Source: Oceanobacillus piezotolerans
GTDB lineage: Bacteria; Bacillota; Bacilli; Bacillales; Amphibacillaceae
DNA length: 64,000 nt
Assembly: GCF_003665065.1 (NCBI RefSeq)
Contig: NZ_RCHR01000001.1
Location: forward strand, 310,001-374,000
Reading direction: 5' to 3'
Shown here piece by piece: positions 45,332-57,735 of the stretch. Each line of letters starts with the position of its first letter. The stretch's first letter is position 1. Under the pieces are notes generated by a model, which saw nothing but the letters and a program-made list of their open reading frames with translations, had not been told where the DNA came from and ran no database searches. The position numbers and the translations under genes are program-made.

Positions 45332-46432
45332 GTGGAAGATAAAGTCGTACCATACCAAGTAAGAACGGATTTAGCGGTTGAAGCAAGGGATATGTATGTT
45401 CAGACAGATCAAAAAGAACAAAGGAGTGAACTGAAAGGCGTTACGTTTAAAGAAAGACATCAAGATGATATAAAAATCTCCTACGTTGAGGTTGATCAAG
45501 AAGGAGCTAAATTAATTGGGAAGAAGCCAGGTTCTTATGTAACCATTTATGCTGATGGTGTGAAAAGGCAGGACACCAATCGCCAAACAGCAGCTGCCAA
45601 GATTTTAGCGAAAGAATTAGAAGAATTACTTAAAAAGAATCAAATTGCGCTGGATGGAGTTGGTTTGATTGTTGGATTAGGTAATTGGAATGTAACTCCA
45701 GACGCTCTAGGCCCAATGACAGTTGAGAAAACATTAGTAACTAGTCATCTATTTAGGCTGCAGTTTGAATCAGTGGCAGAGGGGTATCGACCAGTAGCGG
45801 CAGTGACACCTGGAGTAATGGGAATTACTGGAATTGAAACAAGTGATATTATTTATGGGATTGTTGAAAAGTTAAAACCAGACTTTGTTATCGCTATAGA
45901 TGCACTTGCAGCTAGATCTATCGAACGCGTAAATGAAACCATACAGCTATCTGACTCAGGAATTCATCCGGGTAGTGGAGTAGGCAATAAACGAAAGGAA
46001 CTAAGCAAAGAAACACTTGGTGTACCTGTTATAGCTATCGGAGTTCCAACAGTAGTAGATGCGGTTACTATTACTAGTGACACAATTGACTTTATGTTAA
46101 AGCATTTTGGAAGAGAGTGGAATGAAAAGGACCAGCCGTCGAAAGCATTGGCTCCTGCTGGGATGCGTTTCGGTTCTAAGAAATTAACGGAACAAGATCT
46201 TCCCAATCAAGAAAAACGACATACATTTATGGGGATCGTAGGAAATTTATCAGATGAAGAAAAAAGAAAACTGATTACAGAAGTACTCACCCCCATTGGA
46301 CATAATTTAATGGTAACACCTAAAGAAGTAGATGGATTTATGAAGGACATGGCAACTCTAGTTGCTGAAGGAATTAATGCAGCATTACATGAAAATGTAG
46401 ATGTGACAAATTTCTCTGCTTACTCCAGGTAA
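45332..46432 (+). CDS. gpr: Germination protease Gpr
   Basis: The aspartic-like protease that degrades small acid-soluble proteins when spores germinate. 366 aa; the N-terminal propeptide [17 protein letters not shown] is similar to the SASP cleavage site and is removed during zymogen maturation. The core includes [34 protein letters not shown] and [20 protein letters not shown] 45332 follows AGGAAAGGAAGTATGTAA. A sigma-G promoter is expected but not clearly seen. Confidence 0.95.
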   Translation: MEDKVVPYQVRTDLAVEARDMYVQTDQKEQRSELKGVTFKERHQDDIKISYVEVDQEGAKLIGKKPGSYVTIYADGVKRQDTNRQTAAAKILAKELEELLKKNQIALDGVGLIVGLGNWNVTPDALGPMTVEKTLVTSHLFRLQFESVAEGYRPVAAVTPGVMGITGIETSDIIYGIVEKLKPDFVIAIDALAARSIERVNETIQLSDSGIHPGSGVGNKRKELSKETLGVPVIAIGVPTVVDAVTITSDTIDFMLKHFGREWNEKDQPSKALAPAGMRFGSKKLTEQDLPNQEKRHTFMGIVGNLSDEEKRKLITEVLTPIGHNLMVTPKEVDGFMKDMATLVAEGINAALHENVDVTNFSAYSR

Positions 46433-46547
46433 TCTCTATTATATCTACTAAATTTAAAAATTCAGTCTCGTACTTTCTCTTTTTTGTTCTACTTTTTGAC
46501 CTTTACTCATAGAGTTTAATAAGCATAAGGTCAGGAAGGGTGGAAAC

Positions 46548-47705
46548 ATGCCTTATAAATATAAGGAAAGAGGAAAAAGCATTTATAAACAGGCTGGGTT
46601 GTACTTAATAAGTATTTGTTTATTATTTATTCTTATTGGCATATTTACTACGATTCAACCTGCATATCGCATCTCCTCCGATGTTATCTCAAATTGGACA
46701 AGTGATATTGATGGGGCAGTGTTTATCCATTTATTTGGAATGGAAAATAAAGCTTTTAATAAAGCTTTTGATAATGAGACACAATTACCAACGCTTTCAG
46801 GTGCTGCATTTGAGGTCGTAACAAGTCTTAAACCAAACGATCCTAGAAGTTTACTTGGTAATGAAATACCTGGATTTGCTGTCTTTGACAATAGAATATT
46901 AATTGCTGGAGAAGGAACAGATTACACAAACATCCCGTATGAATCATCCCCGCCACTGGAGGAAGTTCTCAAAGACAGAGAAGCTGTTTTAGAAGAGCCA
47001 GAAGAAAAGAAAACACCGGAACCAAAGGGAAATGGCCAATCGACAGGAGATAAAGATGTTGTGTTTATATACAACTCACATAATAGGGAGTCCTTTCTCC
47101 CTCATCTTCCAGGTGTAACCAATCCAGATGCTGCTCATCATGACGAAGTAAATATTACAAAAGTGAGCGAACATTTAGCACAGTCACTTGAAGCTAAAGG
47201 TATTGGGGCTATGGTTGACGAAACGGACATTATTGGAAAAGTGTTAAAAGAGAACCAGATGGAATATTGGCAAGCGTATGAAGCGTCTAGAGGAGTTGTA
47301 GAAGAAGCATTCGCTACAAATCGTAATATTCAATTTATTTTTGATTTACACCGTGATGCTCTACCGAGAGAGAAGACCACAAAGGAAATAAATGGCGAAG
47401 ATTATGGAAGAGTTGTATTTGTTGTAGGAAATGAACATGAAAATTATGAGAAAAATTTTGCTCTAGCAACAGAAATACACAACTTATTAGAAGAGAAATA
47501 TCCTGGTTTAAGCAGAGGTGTTATCCCACAAGGGGGAGCGGGCAACAATGGTGTCTATAACCAAGATCTAACAGAAAATGCACTTCTAGTTGAATTCGGA
47601 GGAGTAGAGAACACGCTAGAAGAATTGTATAGATCTGCTGAAGCATTGGCAGAAGTATTTAGCGAATTCTATTGGGAAGCAGAAGCTGTAAATGCCGATG
47701 TATAG
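46548..47705 (+). CDS. spoIIP: Stage II sporulation protein P (SpoIIP)
   Basis: A membrane-anchored peptidoglycan amidase/endopeptidase that works with SpoIID and SpoIIM in septal thinning and engulfment. 385 aa: basic N-tail, one transmembrane helix (about 18-38), a linker, then the amidase domain (about 165-380) with VFIYNSHNRESFLPHLP, FIFDLHRDALPRE (zinc/catalytic residues) and LLVEFGGVENT near the C terminus. The gpr-spoIIP order is conserved and both are sporulation genes of different compartments. Confidence 0.95.
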   Translation: MPYKYKERGKSIYKQAGLYLISICLLFILIGIFTTIQPAYRISSDVISNWTSDIDGAVFIHLFGMENKAFNKAFDNETQLPTLSGAAFEVVTSLKPNDPRSLLGNEIPGFAVFDNRILIAGEGTDYTNIPYESSPPLEEVLKDREAVLEEPEEKKTPEPKGNGQSTGDKDVVFIYNSHNRESFLPHLPGVTNPDAAHHDEVNITKVSEHLAQSLEAKGIGAMVDETDIIGKVLKENQMEYWQAYEASRGVVEEAFATNRNIQFIFDLHRDALPREKTTKEINGEDYGRVVFVVGNEHENYEKNFALATEIHNLLEEKYPGLSRGVIPQGGAGNNGVYNQDLTENALLVEFGGVENTLEELYRSAEALAEVFSEFYWEAEAVNADV

Positions 47706-47714
47706 GGGGAAAAG

Positions 47715-48041
47715 ATGTTGCGAATCATAAGCACAATTTTATTATTGGCGGTCTTCTTTCTTTCAGGTGCTGTGTACGGAATGAATCAGGAAGATAACAA
47801 ATTCAAGCTTTCGGAGAATCCAGAAGTTTCGATAGAAGAAAATATCGCTTTAAGAACAGAAGAAGATGAGATAATTAGCTATTCTAACCCAGTTGATCAA
47901 TCTGTTTCAGAGGATGTTCTTTCTGCTGAGGGTAAGGTAGAATACACACAAAAAACGGCATCCTTTTTAGAAACCAGTGTACAAGGGTTCTATGAGATAA
48001 TTGTCACTATTTTATATCAGATAGCAAATATATTTTTTTAA
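47715..48041 (+). CDS. yqxA: YqxA-like small membrane protein (DUF3679)
   Basis: A 108-aa protein with an N-terminal hydrophobic helix (IISTILLLAVFFLSGAVYGMNQ, residues ~3-24) and an acidic soluble part. It follows spoIIP after 9 bp with AGGGGGAAAAG as ribosome site, as yqxA does in B. subtilis. Function unknown; co-expression with spoIIP suggests a sporulation role. Confidence 0.82.
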   Translation: MLRIISTILLLAVFFLSGAVYGMNQEDNKFKLSENPEVSIEENIALRTEEDEIISYSNPVDQSVSEDVLSAEGKVEYTQKTASFLETSVQGFYEIIVTILYQIANIFF

Positions 48042-48066
48042 TGACAATAGATATATCAAGTAAATT

Positions 48067-48105
48067 GCAATCAGCGGAAGCTTTTCATCTTCGCTGATTG
48101 TTATT
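48067..48105 (+). terminator. Terminator of spoIIP-yqxA
   Basis: CAATCAGCGGAAG and CTTCGCTGATTG form a strong stem with a short loop, followed by a weak T-rich tail TTATT. Confidence 0.65.
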
Positions 48106-48192
48106 GTATACGAAATAATTGGGTTTCCACCTCATATACTTTGGGTCTATAAAGGTCATGCAGTGCATAAATCCCAGTTGAAAAGGTAATGA

Positions 48193-48221
48193 TTGAATAT
48201 CCGCGAGTCAATTGCTATAAT
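48193..48221 (+). promoter_or_regulatory. Promoter of lepA
   Basis: TTGAAT (48193-48198), a 17-bp spacer and perfect TATAAT (48216-48221), about 74 bp before the lepA ATG. Confidence 0.7.
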
Positions 48222-48294
48222 CAACATTATTGATTACCGTTTTATTTTAGCTTCTCTACTCTGGTAGAAAAGCAATGTAGGAGTGAACATCAGA

Positions 48295-50103
48295 ATGGGG
48301 AACAAACAAAGGAAAGTTCGAAACTTTTCAATTATAGCTCATATTGACCACGGTAAATCCACTCTAGCCGACCGTATTTTAGAAAATACGCAAACTCTTT
48401 CTAAAAGAGAAATGAAAGAACAAGTATTAGATGGAATGGATCTAGAGCGTGAACGTGGAATTACGATTAAGCTGAATGCTGTACAGCTGAAATATATAAG
48501 TAAAGATGGCGAAGAATATATTTTCCATCTAATAGACACACCTGGACATGTAGACTTCACATATGAAGTATCACGAAGTCTAGCAGCATGTGAAGGTGCA
48601 ATTCTTGTTGTTGATGCTGCACAAGGAATTGAAGCACAAACATTGGCAAATGTTTATTTGGCGATGGAAAACGATTTAGAAATTATTCCTGTTATTAATA
48701 AAATTGATCTTCCTAGTGCAGATCCAGATCGAGTTAAACAGGAGTTAGAAGATGTACTTGGTATTGATGGTGACGAGGCGATATTAGCTTCTGCGAAAGC
48801 GAATATTGGAATCGAGGACATTTTAGAGCGTATAGCAGAAGTAGTTCCGGAGCCTGCTGGAGACCCAGATGAACCACTTAAGGCGCTTATTTTCGATTCT
48901 TTATATGACTCTTATCGTGGTGTCATTGCATATGTTTGTATTAAAGAAGGTTCGGTTAAAGTCGGTGACAAAATAAAAATGATGGCGACTGGTAAGGAGT
49001 TTGAAGTGAATGAGGTCGGTGTGTTCACGCCAACTGCAACCAAGCGCGATGAATTAACCGTAGGCGATGTAGGTTATATCACGGCTTCTATTAAACATGT
49101 GGGGGATACTCGAGTTGGTGACACCATTACTAATGCGAATCGTCCTGCTGCTGAAGCATTACCAGGCTATAGAAAGTTAAATCCAATGGTTTATTGTGGG
49201 CTATATCCAATAGATTCAAATGATTATAATGATTTACGTGAGGCATTGGAACGATTAGAACTAAATGATTCTGCCTTACAATATGAACCAGAAACGTCTC
49301 AAGCATTAGGTTTTGGTTTCCGTTGCGGTTTCTTAGGTCTATTGCACATGGAAATTATCCAAGAACGGATTGAGAGAGAATTTAATATTAGTTTGATTAC
49401 TACAGCACCAAGTGTTATTTTCGAGGTCGAAAAAACAGATGGAGAAGTTCTAAATGTAGATAATCCATCCAAAATGCCTGACCCTCAATCCATTCAAGAA
49501 ATAAGAGAACCATATGTGGAAGCGACGATCATGGTTCCGAAAGATTATGTCGGAGCAGTTATGGAGATTTCCCAGAAAAAGCGTGGAAACTTTATTGATA
49601 TGCAATACGTGGATGATATCCGAGTTAATGTTGTATATCATATACCATTATCAGAGATTGTTTATGACTTTTTTGACCAATTGAAATCCCAAACAAAAGG
49701 GTATGCATCCTTTGATTATGAATTAATCGGATATCAGCAATCAAAACTAGTGAAAATGGATATTCTATTGAATGGGGATACAATTGATGCGTTAAGTTTT
49801 ATTGTACATCGTGATTTTGCATATAATCGCGGGAAGCAAATTGTAGAAAAATTAAAAGAGCTTATTCCACGTCAACAATTTGAAGTTCCTGTTCAAGCAG
49901 CAATTGGAAATAAAATTGTAGCACGTTCTACTATTAAAGCTGTTCGTAAAGACGTAACTGCTAAGCTTTATGGTGGAGATATATCTCGTAAGCGTAAATT
50001 GTTAGAGAAGCAAAAAGAAGGTAAAAAACGTATGAAAATGGTTGGTTCAGTGGAAGTACCTCAAGAGGCATTTATGGCTGTACTGCAAATGGACGAAGAT
50101 TAA
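48295..50103 (+). CDS. lepA: Elongation factor 4 (LepA)
   Basis: A 602-aa translational GTPase acting on stalled or initiating ribosomes. G1 [15 protein letters not shown] (near residue 15), G3 DTPGHVDF (near 80), G4 [11 protein letters not shown] (near 134); domains II and III/V follow, and the C-terminal domain specific to LepA ends [29 protein letters not shown] 48295 after TAGGAGTGAACATCAG is preferred to GTG 48283, which overlaps the ribosome site. Confidence 0.97.
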   Translation: MGNKQRKVRNFSIIAHIDHGKSTLADRILENTQTLSKREMKEQVLDGMDLERERGITIKLNAVQLKYISKDGEEYIFHLIDTPGHVDFTYEVSRSLAACEGAILVVDAAQGIEAQTLANVYLAMENDLEIIPVINKIDLPSADPDRVKQELEDVLGIDGDEAILASAKANIGIEDILERIAEVVPEPAGDPDEPLKALIFDSLYDSYRGVIAYVCIKEGSVKVGDKIKMMATGKEFEVNEVGVFTPTATKRDELTVGDVGYITASIKHVGDTRVGDTITNANRPAAEALPGYRKLNPMVYCGLYPIDSNDYNDLREALERLELNDSALQYEPETSQALGFGFRCGFLGLLHMEIIQERIEREFNISLITTAPSVIFEVEKTDGEVLNVDNPSKMPDPQSIQEIREPYVEATIMVPKDYVGAVMEISQKKRGNFIDMQYVDDIRVNVVYHIPLSEIVYDFFDQLKSQTKGYASFDYELIGYQQSKLVKMDILLNGDTIDALSFIVHRDFAYNRGKQIVEKLKELIPRQQFEVPVQAAIGNKIVARSTIKAVRKDVTAKLYGGDISRKRKLLEKQKEGKKRMKMVGSVEVPQEAFMAVLQMDED

Positions 50104-50198
50104 AATTAATTTAGGAGGGAAAGCTTTGATGCATGAGAGTGCGATTCGAGGTTTTCCTCTTTTCATTTGCTCGCAACGCAATAAGGAGAGAAGAAAAG

Positions 50199-51359
50199 AT
50201 GGAACAAGTCCAATCGGTTTATATTCATATTCCTTTCTGTCAGCAAATTTGTCATTACTGTGACTTTGTGAAATTTTTTTACAATGAAAAATTAGCAACA
50301 GAATATTTGTATGCATTAGAAAAAGAGATAAATACAAGTATAAAAGGGAAGAAAAATAAAGTTAAAACTATCTATATAGGTGGAGGAACTCCAACAGCAC
50401 TTAATTTTGAGCAATTAAAATTTTTATTGAAATTAGTAAACGAGAAATTTGACATTGCTAGCTGTGAAGAATTTACTATTGAAGTAAATCCAGGTGATAT
50501 TGATGAACAAAAAACAAAATTGCTAAAGGAATATGGAATTTCTCGTATTTCATTTGGTGTACAAGTGATGGACGATGATTTGTTAGAAGAACTGGGGAGA
50601 GTGCACCGCGTTCGCGATGTATATCATACCGTTGATTTGTTTTATCAACAAAATTTCACGAATATTAGTCTTGATCTCATGTATGCCTTACCTCATCAAA
50701 CTGTAGAGCAATTTAAAGCATCGCTTGATGAAGCTCTCACATTTAAGCTTCCTCATTATGCTACTTATGGGTTGCAGATTGAGCCGAAAACGGTATTTTA
50801 TTTAAGGCACCAAAAAGGAAAATTACACCGTCCATCAGAAGACGATGAAGTTCATATGTACGAATTATTAAGAGAAACAATGGCTTCCCAGGGCATAAAA
50901 CAATACGAGATAAGTAATTTCGCAATTCCAGGGTATGAGAGCAAGCATAACCTGACATATTGGGGTAATGGATATTATTATGGATTCGGTGCTGGAGCCC
51001 ATGGTTATTTGCCAGGGAAGCGAATAACCAATATCAGACCATTGCCTGCTTACGTAAAGAAAGCTTATGAAGATGGTAAACCAGTATTACATGTAGATGA
51101 AATCACTCTAAAAGAGAAAATAGAAGAAGAAGTATTTTTGGGGTTGCGGCGAATGAAGGGAATAAACACAGAAGAGTTTAACAGGAAATTTGGTATATCT
51201 TTTGATACATTATATAAACAAGAGTTAGATACTTTAATGGAACGTCAGTGGCTTCAAAAGGAAGAGTATTCATATCGGCTAACGGATCAAGGATTATTAA
51301 TTTCAAATCAGGTCTTTGAGAAATTCATGCTAGATGATGTAGATTTAGCCTTCGTCTAA
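50199..51359 (+). CDS. hemW: Heme chaperone HemW (radical SAM)
   Basis: A 386-aa radical SAM protein, often mis-annotated as HemN. Its cluster motif is CQQICHYCDF (C-x3-C-x2-C followed by DF, near residue 16), which with the shorter length fits HemW, a heme-binding and -transfer protein, rather than coproporphyrinogen dehydrogenase. GGGTPTAL, FTIEVNPGD and SFGVQVMDDDLL are family motifs. ATG 50199 follows AATAAGGAGAGAAGAAAAG; the 22-codon upstream extension has no ribosome site. Confidence 0.92.
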   Translation: MEQVQSVYIHIPFCQQICHYCDFVKFFYNEKLATEYLYALEKEINTSIKGKKNKVKTIYIGGGTPTALNFEQLKFLLKLVNEKFDIASCEEFTIEVNPGDIDEQKTKLLKEYGISRISFGVQVMDDDLLEELGRVHRVRDVYHTVDLFYQQNFTNISLDLMYALPHQTVEQFKASLDEALTFKLPHYATYGLQIEPKTVFYLRHQKGKLHRPSEDDEVHMYELLRETMASQGIKQYEISNFAIPGYESKHNLTYWGNGYYYGFGAGAHGYLPGKRITNIRPLPAYVKKAYEDGKPVLHVDEITLKEKIEEEVFLGLRRMKGINTEEFNRKFGISFDTLYKQELDTLMERQWLQKEEYSYRLTDQGLLISNQVFEKFMLDDVDLAFV

Positions 51360-51369
51360 TGCATCATAA

Positions 51370-51398
51370 TTGACAAAAAAATAAGGATTTGATACTTT
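51370..51398 (+). promoter_or_regulatory. Promoter of the hrcA-grpE-dnaK operon
   Basis: Consensus TTGACA (51370-51375), a 17-bp spacer and TACTTT (51393-51398), directly upstream of the CIRCE operator. Confidence 0.7.
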
Positions 51399-51408
51399 AT
51401 TATTAGTA

Positions 51409-51435
51409 TTAGCACTCTGTCGGTGCGAGTGCTAA
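51409..51435 (+). promoter_or_regulatory. CIRCE operator (HrcA binding site)
   Basis: A perfect TTAGCACTC - 9 bp - GAGTGCTAA inverted repeat, identical to the CIRCE consensus. It covers the expected transcription start. HrcA bound here represses the operon; heat titrates GroEL and releases repression. Confidence 0.97.
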
Positions 51436-51449
51436 CAGGGGTGAACATC

Positions 51450-52481
51450 ATGCTAACTGATAGGCAATTATTACTCTTACAATTGATTATCGATGATTTC
51501 ATTGAAACAGCTCATCCAGTTGGTTCGCGTGCACTTTCAAAAAAAGACAAAATCCCATATAGTGCTGCTACAATTAGAAATGAAATGGCAGACTTAGAAG
51601 AATTGGGCTTTTTGGAAAAAACCCATTCATCTTCAGGAAGGGTACCATCTGAAAAAGGTTACCGATATTATGTGGATCATTTGGTTTCCCCGATTTCTAA
51701 CCCAGAAGGTATTAAGTTCATTAATGACATAATGAAGGATGGTTTCTTTGAATTTGAACAAATCGTCCAAATGTCAGCTGAAGTATTATCTGAACTAACA
51801 AATTATACCTCGATTATTCTTGGGCCGGAATTAAACAGCACGAAACTAAAACAAATACAAATTATTCCACTAACATCTCATACTGCTGTCGCCATCTTAG
51901 TGACAGATACAGGACATGTGGAGCATCGTTCTTTCTCCATTCCAGATGTTATACAACCGTCTGTGATTGAAAAAATGGTTAATATTTTGAACGATAGGCT
52001 TCAAGGGGTGCCAATAGTACAGTTGGAAGAAGTATTTCACAAAGAAATTACTAATCTGATGAAGAAGTATATCCAGGATTTTGATAAGTCTTATGAATAT
52101 TTGAAATCTATTTTTACACAAGAGCATCCGGTTAAAATTTATGTTGGTGGGAAATCCAATATTTTGTTGCAGCCGGAGTTTAATGATGTAAATAAAATTC
52201 GTGCATTCTACGCCATGATGGATAATGAAAATGAAATCGCGAATTTACTAAAGAACTCGAAGCATGGTATTGAAGTAACTATTGGAAATGAAAATGAGTT
52301 TGAGGCAATTAAAGATTTTAGCTTAATTACTGCTTCTTATCAGCTTGGTAAAGGGCAATTAGGAACCATTGCGCTTATAGGTCCTACTCGAATGGAGTAT
52401 AAAAAGGTCATTTCCTTATTGTCGAGTTTATCTAAGGAGATGAGTGAAGCGCTATATAAATGGTATAAATCCTACAAATAA
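51450..52481 (+). CDS. hrcA: Heat-inducible transcription repressor HrcA
   Basis: A 343-aa repressor: N-terminal winged helix (MLTDRQLLLLQLIIDDFIETAHPVGSRALSKK...YSAATIRNEMADLEELGFLEKTHSSSGRVPSEKGYRYYVD), then a GAF-like domain and dimerisation region, ending MEYKKVISLLSSLSKEMSEALYKWYK. ATG 51450 follows AGGGGTGAACATC, just after CIRCE, so it controls its own operon. Confidence 0.96.
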   Translation: MLTDRQLLLLQLIIDDFIETAHPVGSRALSKKDKIPYSAATIRNEMADLEELGFLEKTHSSSGRVPSEKGYRYYVDHLVSPISNPEGIKFINDIMKDGFFEFEQIVQMSAEVLSELTNYTSIILGPELNSTKLKQIQIIPLTSHTAVAILVTDTGHVEHRSFSIPDVIQPSVIEKMVNILNDRLQGVPIVQLEEVFHKEITNLMKKYIQDFDKSYEYLKSIFTQEHPVKIYVGGKSNILLQPEFNDVNKIRAFYAMMDNENEIANLLKNSKHGIEVTIGNENEFEAIKDFSLITASYQLGKGQLGTIALIGPTRMEYKKVISLLSSLSKEMSEALYKWYKSYK

Positions 52482-52588
52482 GTTCACTTGTTTACCTAAT
52501 GGTAGGGTGGCCAGCCTTACCATCTTTTTTGGAGCACTATCACGAGAAGTGATGAATAGCCGATTAAGTTATAGTGGAGGTGTCATTG

Positions 52589-53146
52589 GTGGAAGAAAAA
52601 AATAGTGCATTTAACGAGGAAGAAAATGAGGAAGTAGTTGAAGAGACTAGTTCTGTTGAAAATGAAGATAGTAATGTTGAATCAGCAGCCGCAGAACTAG
52701 AAAGCGAAATGGAAGCACTAAAAAAAGAAAAAGATGAAACTTTTCAAAGACTACTAAGGCTTCAAGCGGAATTTGACAATTATAAGAAGCGAACGCAAAA
52801 AGAAAAAGAAGCTGATAGAAAATACAAATCTCAAGACCTTGTAACAGAGTTATTACCAGCTATTGATAATCTGGAACGCGCGCTAGAAATAGAAGTTACC
52901 GACCAGACAAAAAGCTTAGTAGATGGTATTACAATGGTACTTAGACAATTCATTGAAGCATTGAAATCACAAGGTGTCGAAGTTATTGAAACAGAAGGAA
53001 AAGAGTTTGACCCAAACCTTCATCATGCAGTAATGCAGGTTGAAGACGACTCAGCCCCTTCTAACATTGTGGTAGAGGAATTGCAAAAAGGGTATATACT
53101 TAAGGACCGTGTTGTAAGACCAGCAATGGTAAAGGTAAATAAATAA
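52589..53146 (+). CDS. grpE: Nucleotide exchange factor GrpE
   Basis: A 185-aa co-chaperone: a long acidic N-terminus (EEENEEVVEETSS...), a coiled coil (about 45-100, EMEALKKEKDETFQRLLRLQAEFDNYKKRTQKEKE), and the C-terminal beta domain with DPNLHHAVMQVE and LQKGYILKDRVVRPAMVKVNK. It releases ADP from DnaK. GTG 52589 has GGAGGTG at proper distance; TTG 52586 is an alternative. It is 107 bp after hrcA. Confidence 0.96.
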   Translation: MEEKNSAFNEEENEEVVEETSSVENEDSNVESAAAELESEMEALKKEKDETFQRLLRLQAEFDNYKKRTQKEKEADRKYKSQDLVTELLPAIDNLERALEIEVTDQTKSLVDGITMVLRQFIEALKSQGVEVIETEGKEFDPNLHHAVMQVEDDSAPSNIVVEELQKGYILKDRVVRPAMVKVNK

Positions 53147-53149
53147 TAA

Positions 53150-55018
<1,869 letters not shown>

Positions 55019-55039
55019 TAATTGATGATTGTCTAATTA

Positions 55040-55078
55040 AAAGTCAAAGTCAGGAATCTCTTGGCTTTGACTTTTTTT
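55040..55078 (+). terminator. Terminator of dnaK
   Basis: AAAGTCAAAG and CTTTGACTTT form a 10-bp perfect stem with a 17-nt loop, followed by T7. Confidence 0.8.
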
Positions 55079-55115
55079 CTCAAAGCTATGTTACAACTAT
55101 GAAGCTTACGTAGAA

Positions 55116-55457
55116 AATAGATAAATTTCTGATTTAGTTAATTCGGTTTTTAGTGGATAACCGAAACACACTGGAAATATGTGCTGGTGATTTCCGCTGA
55201 GGGCAGTACGCTTTCCGCGGGCAACGCCTCAGCCTCCTCGGAAGAAAACCACTTCCTGCGGGGTCTTCGGCTGTTGCTTTTCCCGCAGGAGTCGACTGCC
55301 CTCCGCTATAATCACTTCTATATGTGGAGTTGTGTTTCCTAATTTAGCACCATACCAGCGTAGTGTATTTCCGGAGCGGTGTTACCCACGTTTTGAATTA
55401 AGTTAATACACAGTTACTATAAACTTTGCTGTTAATTTAATTCACATTAACTATCAA
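55116..55457 (-). repeat. Interspersed MITE-like repeat, copy 4 (core inverted, short)
   Basis: Left end AATAGATAAATTTCTGATTTAGTTAATTC resembles the left ends of copies 2 and 3. The core is oriented like copy 3 (TGATTTCCGCTGAGGGCAGTACGCTTTCCGCGGGC first, GTGTATTTCCGGAGCGG last). It lacks the 60-bp module. The right end GAATTAAGTTAATACAC is followed by a second TTAATTCACATTAACTATCAA. It fills the dnaK-dnaJ gap. Confidence 0.82.
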
Positions 55458-55583
55458 TTTAAAAGAATAAGCATCAAAAGGATTTTTATTGATTAACTTG
55501 TTGCACACAAGTATTTGCTACAGTAACATGTAGATGATAATATAAAATTTATTCAGGTAGTGAGTCGGGAGAGTGATTTGTCA

Positions 55584-56711
55584 GTGAGTAAGAGAGATTA
55601 TTATGATGTGCTTGGATTAGAAAAGGGTGCTTCAAAAGAAGATATCAAAAAGGCATATCGTAAATTAGCAAGAAAATACCACCCGGATGTAAATAAAGAA
55701 GCAGATGCGGCGGATAAATTTAAAGAAGTAAAAGAAGCATATGAAGTATTAAGTGATGAAGGAAAGCGTGCGCAATATGACCAGTTTGGCCATGCAGGAC
55801 CTAATCAAGGCTTTGGTGGCTTTGGAGGAGGAGCGGAAGACTTTGGCGGCTTCGGAGATATTTTTGATATGTTCTTTGGTGGTGGAGGACGCAGGCAAGA
55901 TCCAAATGCTCCTCAACAAGGTGCAGATCTTCAATATAGAATGGTCTTAGATTTTGAAGAGGCTATTTTTGGGAAAGAAACCGATATAACCATCCCCAAT
56001 GAGGAAACATGTGAGACATGTGACGGTTCTGGTGCTAAACCTGGAACGAAGGTTGAAACATGTTCACACTGTCATGGGAGTGGTCAGCTAAATCAAGAGC
56101 AAAACACGCCATTTGGCAGAGTGGTAAATCGCAGAGTCTGTCATTACTGTGGTGGTAAAGGGAAAGTTGTTAAAGAAAAATGTAACACCTGTGGTGGGGC
56201 AGGAAAAGTGAAGAAGAATAAAAAAATTCATATTAAAATCCCTGCAGGTATTGATGAAGGGCAACAAATTCGAATTGCAGGTAAGGGAGAGCCTGGTGTG
56301 AATGGCGGACCTGCTGGAGATCTGTTTGTTGTAGTTCAAATCAGACCACATGATTTCTTTGAACGCGAGGGAGATAATATTTACTGTGAATTACCAATTA
56401 ACTTCGCACAAGCTGCACTTGGAGATGAGTTAGAAGTCCCTACTGTTCATGGAAAAGTGAAATTAAAAGTTCCTTCTGGCACCCAAACTGGAAAAATGTT
56501 CCGCTTAAAAGGTAAAGGAGCACCGAATGTACGGGGCAGAGGACAAGGTGACCAGCTTATCAAAGTACGTATTGTAACACCTACTAACTTAACAGAGCGT
56601 CAAAAAGAACTTCTTCGTGAATTTAATGATTTGCGAGGTAACGATTCTACAGACGAACAAGACGGTTCCATCTTTAAGCGATTTAAAAATGCGTTTAGAA
56701 ACAATGATTAA
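55584..56711 (+). CDS. dnaJ: Co-chaperone DnaJ (Hsp40)
   Basis: A class I DnaJ of 375 aa: J domain with HPDVN (near 33), Gly/Phe-rich region (about 72-105, [16 protein letters not shown]), four CxxCxGxG zinc repeats ([32 protein letters not shown]; about 148-210) and the C-terminal substrate domain. GTG 55584 ([11 protein letters not shown]) is chosen by comparison with B. subtilis; TTG 55578 lies closer to GGGAGAG and would add two residues. It is separated from dnaK by a terminator and a repeat, so it may have its own promoter. Confidence 0.95.
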   Translation: MSKRDYYDVLGLEKGASKEDIKKAYRKLARKYHPDVNKEADAADKFKEVKEAYEVLSDEGKRAQYDQFGHAGPNQGFGGFGGGAEDFGGFGDIFDMFFGGGGRRQDPNAPQQGADLQYRMVLDFEEAIFGKETDITIPNEETCETCDGSGAKPGTKVETCSHCHGSGQLNQEQNTPFGRVVNRRVCHYCGGKGKVVKEKCNTCGGAGKVKKNKKIHIKIPAGIDEGQQIRIAGKGEPGVNGGPAGDLFVVVQIRPHDFFEREGDNIYCELPINFAQAALGDELEVPTVHGKVKLKVPSGTQTGKMFRLKGKGAPNVRGRGQGDQLIKVRIVTPTNLTERQKELLREFNDLRGNDSTDEQDGSIFKRFKNAFRNND

Positions 56712-56772
56712 CGGTGTTGTCCAGACAACATCGTTCTACATATTTGTAATTATATGAAATGGGTGGTTATAA

Positions 56773-57708
56773 ATGAAATGGTCAGAGATTTGCATCCTGA
56801 CAACTAATGAAGCAATTGAGCCAATCTCCAACATTCTTCATGAAACAGGAGCAAGTGGACTAGTAATTGAGGATCCTTTAGATCTAGTGCAATTACATAA
56901 TGATCAGTTTGGAGAAATATATGAACTGGATCCAAATGATTATCCCGAAGAAGGAGTCCGTATTAAAGCATACTTACCCGTAAATAGTTTCTTGGGAGAA
57001 ACTGTAGAGGAGATTAAACAAGCCATTAATAATCTTTTGATTTATGATATTGACCTTGGCAAAAATCAGGTTACATTATCTGAAGTTAATGAAGAAGAAT
57101 GGTCTACTGCGTGGAAAAAGTATTATAAGCCAGTAAAAATTTCCAAGAGAATTACAATTACCCCGACCTGGGAAGAATATAATCCTGTTGATAGTGATGA
57201 ACTCATTATTGAACTTGATCCAGGTATGGCTTTTGGAACTGGTACCCACCCAACAACTGTTCTAAGTATTCAAGCATTAGAGCAGTATATTGAAAAAGAC
57301 GATATAGTCATCGATGTTGGCAGCGGTTCAGGTGTATTAAGTATTGCCTCCGCATTATTAGGAGCGAGTAAAGTTCATGCTTTTGATTTAGACGAAGTAG
57401 CAGTTAAAAGTACTAAATTAAATGCAAAGGTCAATAAACTTAATGATGTTATTTTTTCTAAGCAAAATAACTTACTTGATCATATAGACTTAAAAGCCAA
57501 TATCATTGTTTCTAACATACTTGCCGAAATTATTGTCCGTTTTGTGGATGATGCTTGGAATAACCTTGTACCTGGGGGCTATTTTATTACCTCGGGTATA
57601 ATCCAAAACAAAAAAGAATTGGTAAAGGATACATTAGTTCAACAGGGATTTGAAATCATAGGAATGAATGAAATGGAAGATTGGATATCCATTATAGCTA
57701 GAAAATAA
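56773..57708 (+). CDS. prmA: Ribosomal protein L11 methyltransferase
   Basis: A 311-aa SAM-dependent enzyme that trimethylates L11. The N-terminal L11-binding domain begins MKWSEICILTTNEAIEPISNIL; the catalytic domain has DPGMAFGTGTHPTT (near 153), VIDVGSGSGVLSIAS (near 177) and the target loop VSNILAEII (near 243, NxxA-type). It follows dnaJ after 61 bp containing a small hairpin (GTGTTGTC/GACAACATC) and precedes rsmE, as in B. subtilis. Confidence 0.95.
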   Translation: MKWSEICILTTNEAIEPISNILHETGASGLVIEDPLDLVQLHNDQFGEIYELDPNDYPEEGVRIKAYLPVNSFLGETVEEIKQAINNLLIYDIDLGKNQVTLSEVNEEEWSTAWKKYYKPVKISKRITITPTWEEYNPVDSDELIIELDPGMAFGTGTHPTTVLSIQALEQYIEKDDIVIDVGSGSGVLSIASALLGASKVHAFDLDEVAVKSTKLNAKVNKLNDVIFSKQNNLLDHIDLKANIIVSNILAEIIVRFVDDAWNNLVPGGYFITSGIIQNKKELVKDTLVQQGFEIIGMNEMEDWISIIARK

Positions 57709-57735
57709 CCATGATATAAGAAGTAGGTGCAAAGA

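Noticed and set aside
50133..50198. 22-codon N-terminal extension of hemW
   Set aside because: Not similar to HemW N-termini; the ribosome site AAGGAG lies inside it, in front of ATG 50199.
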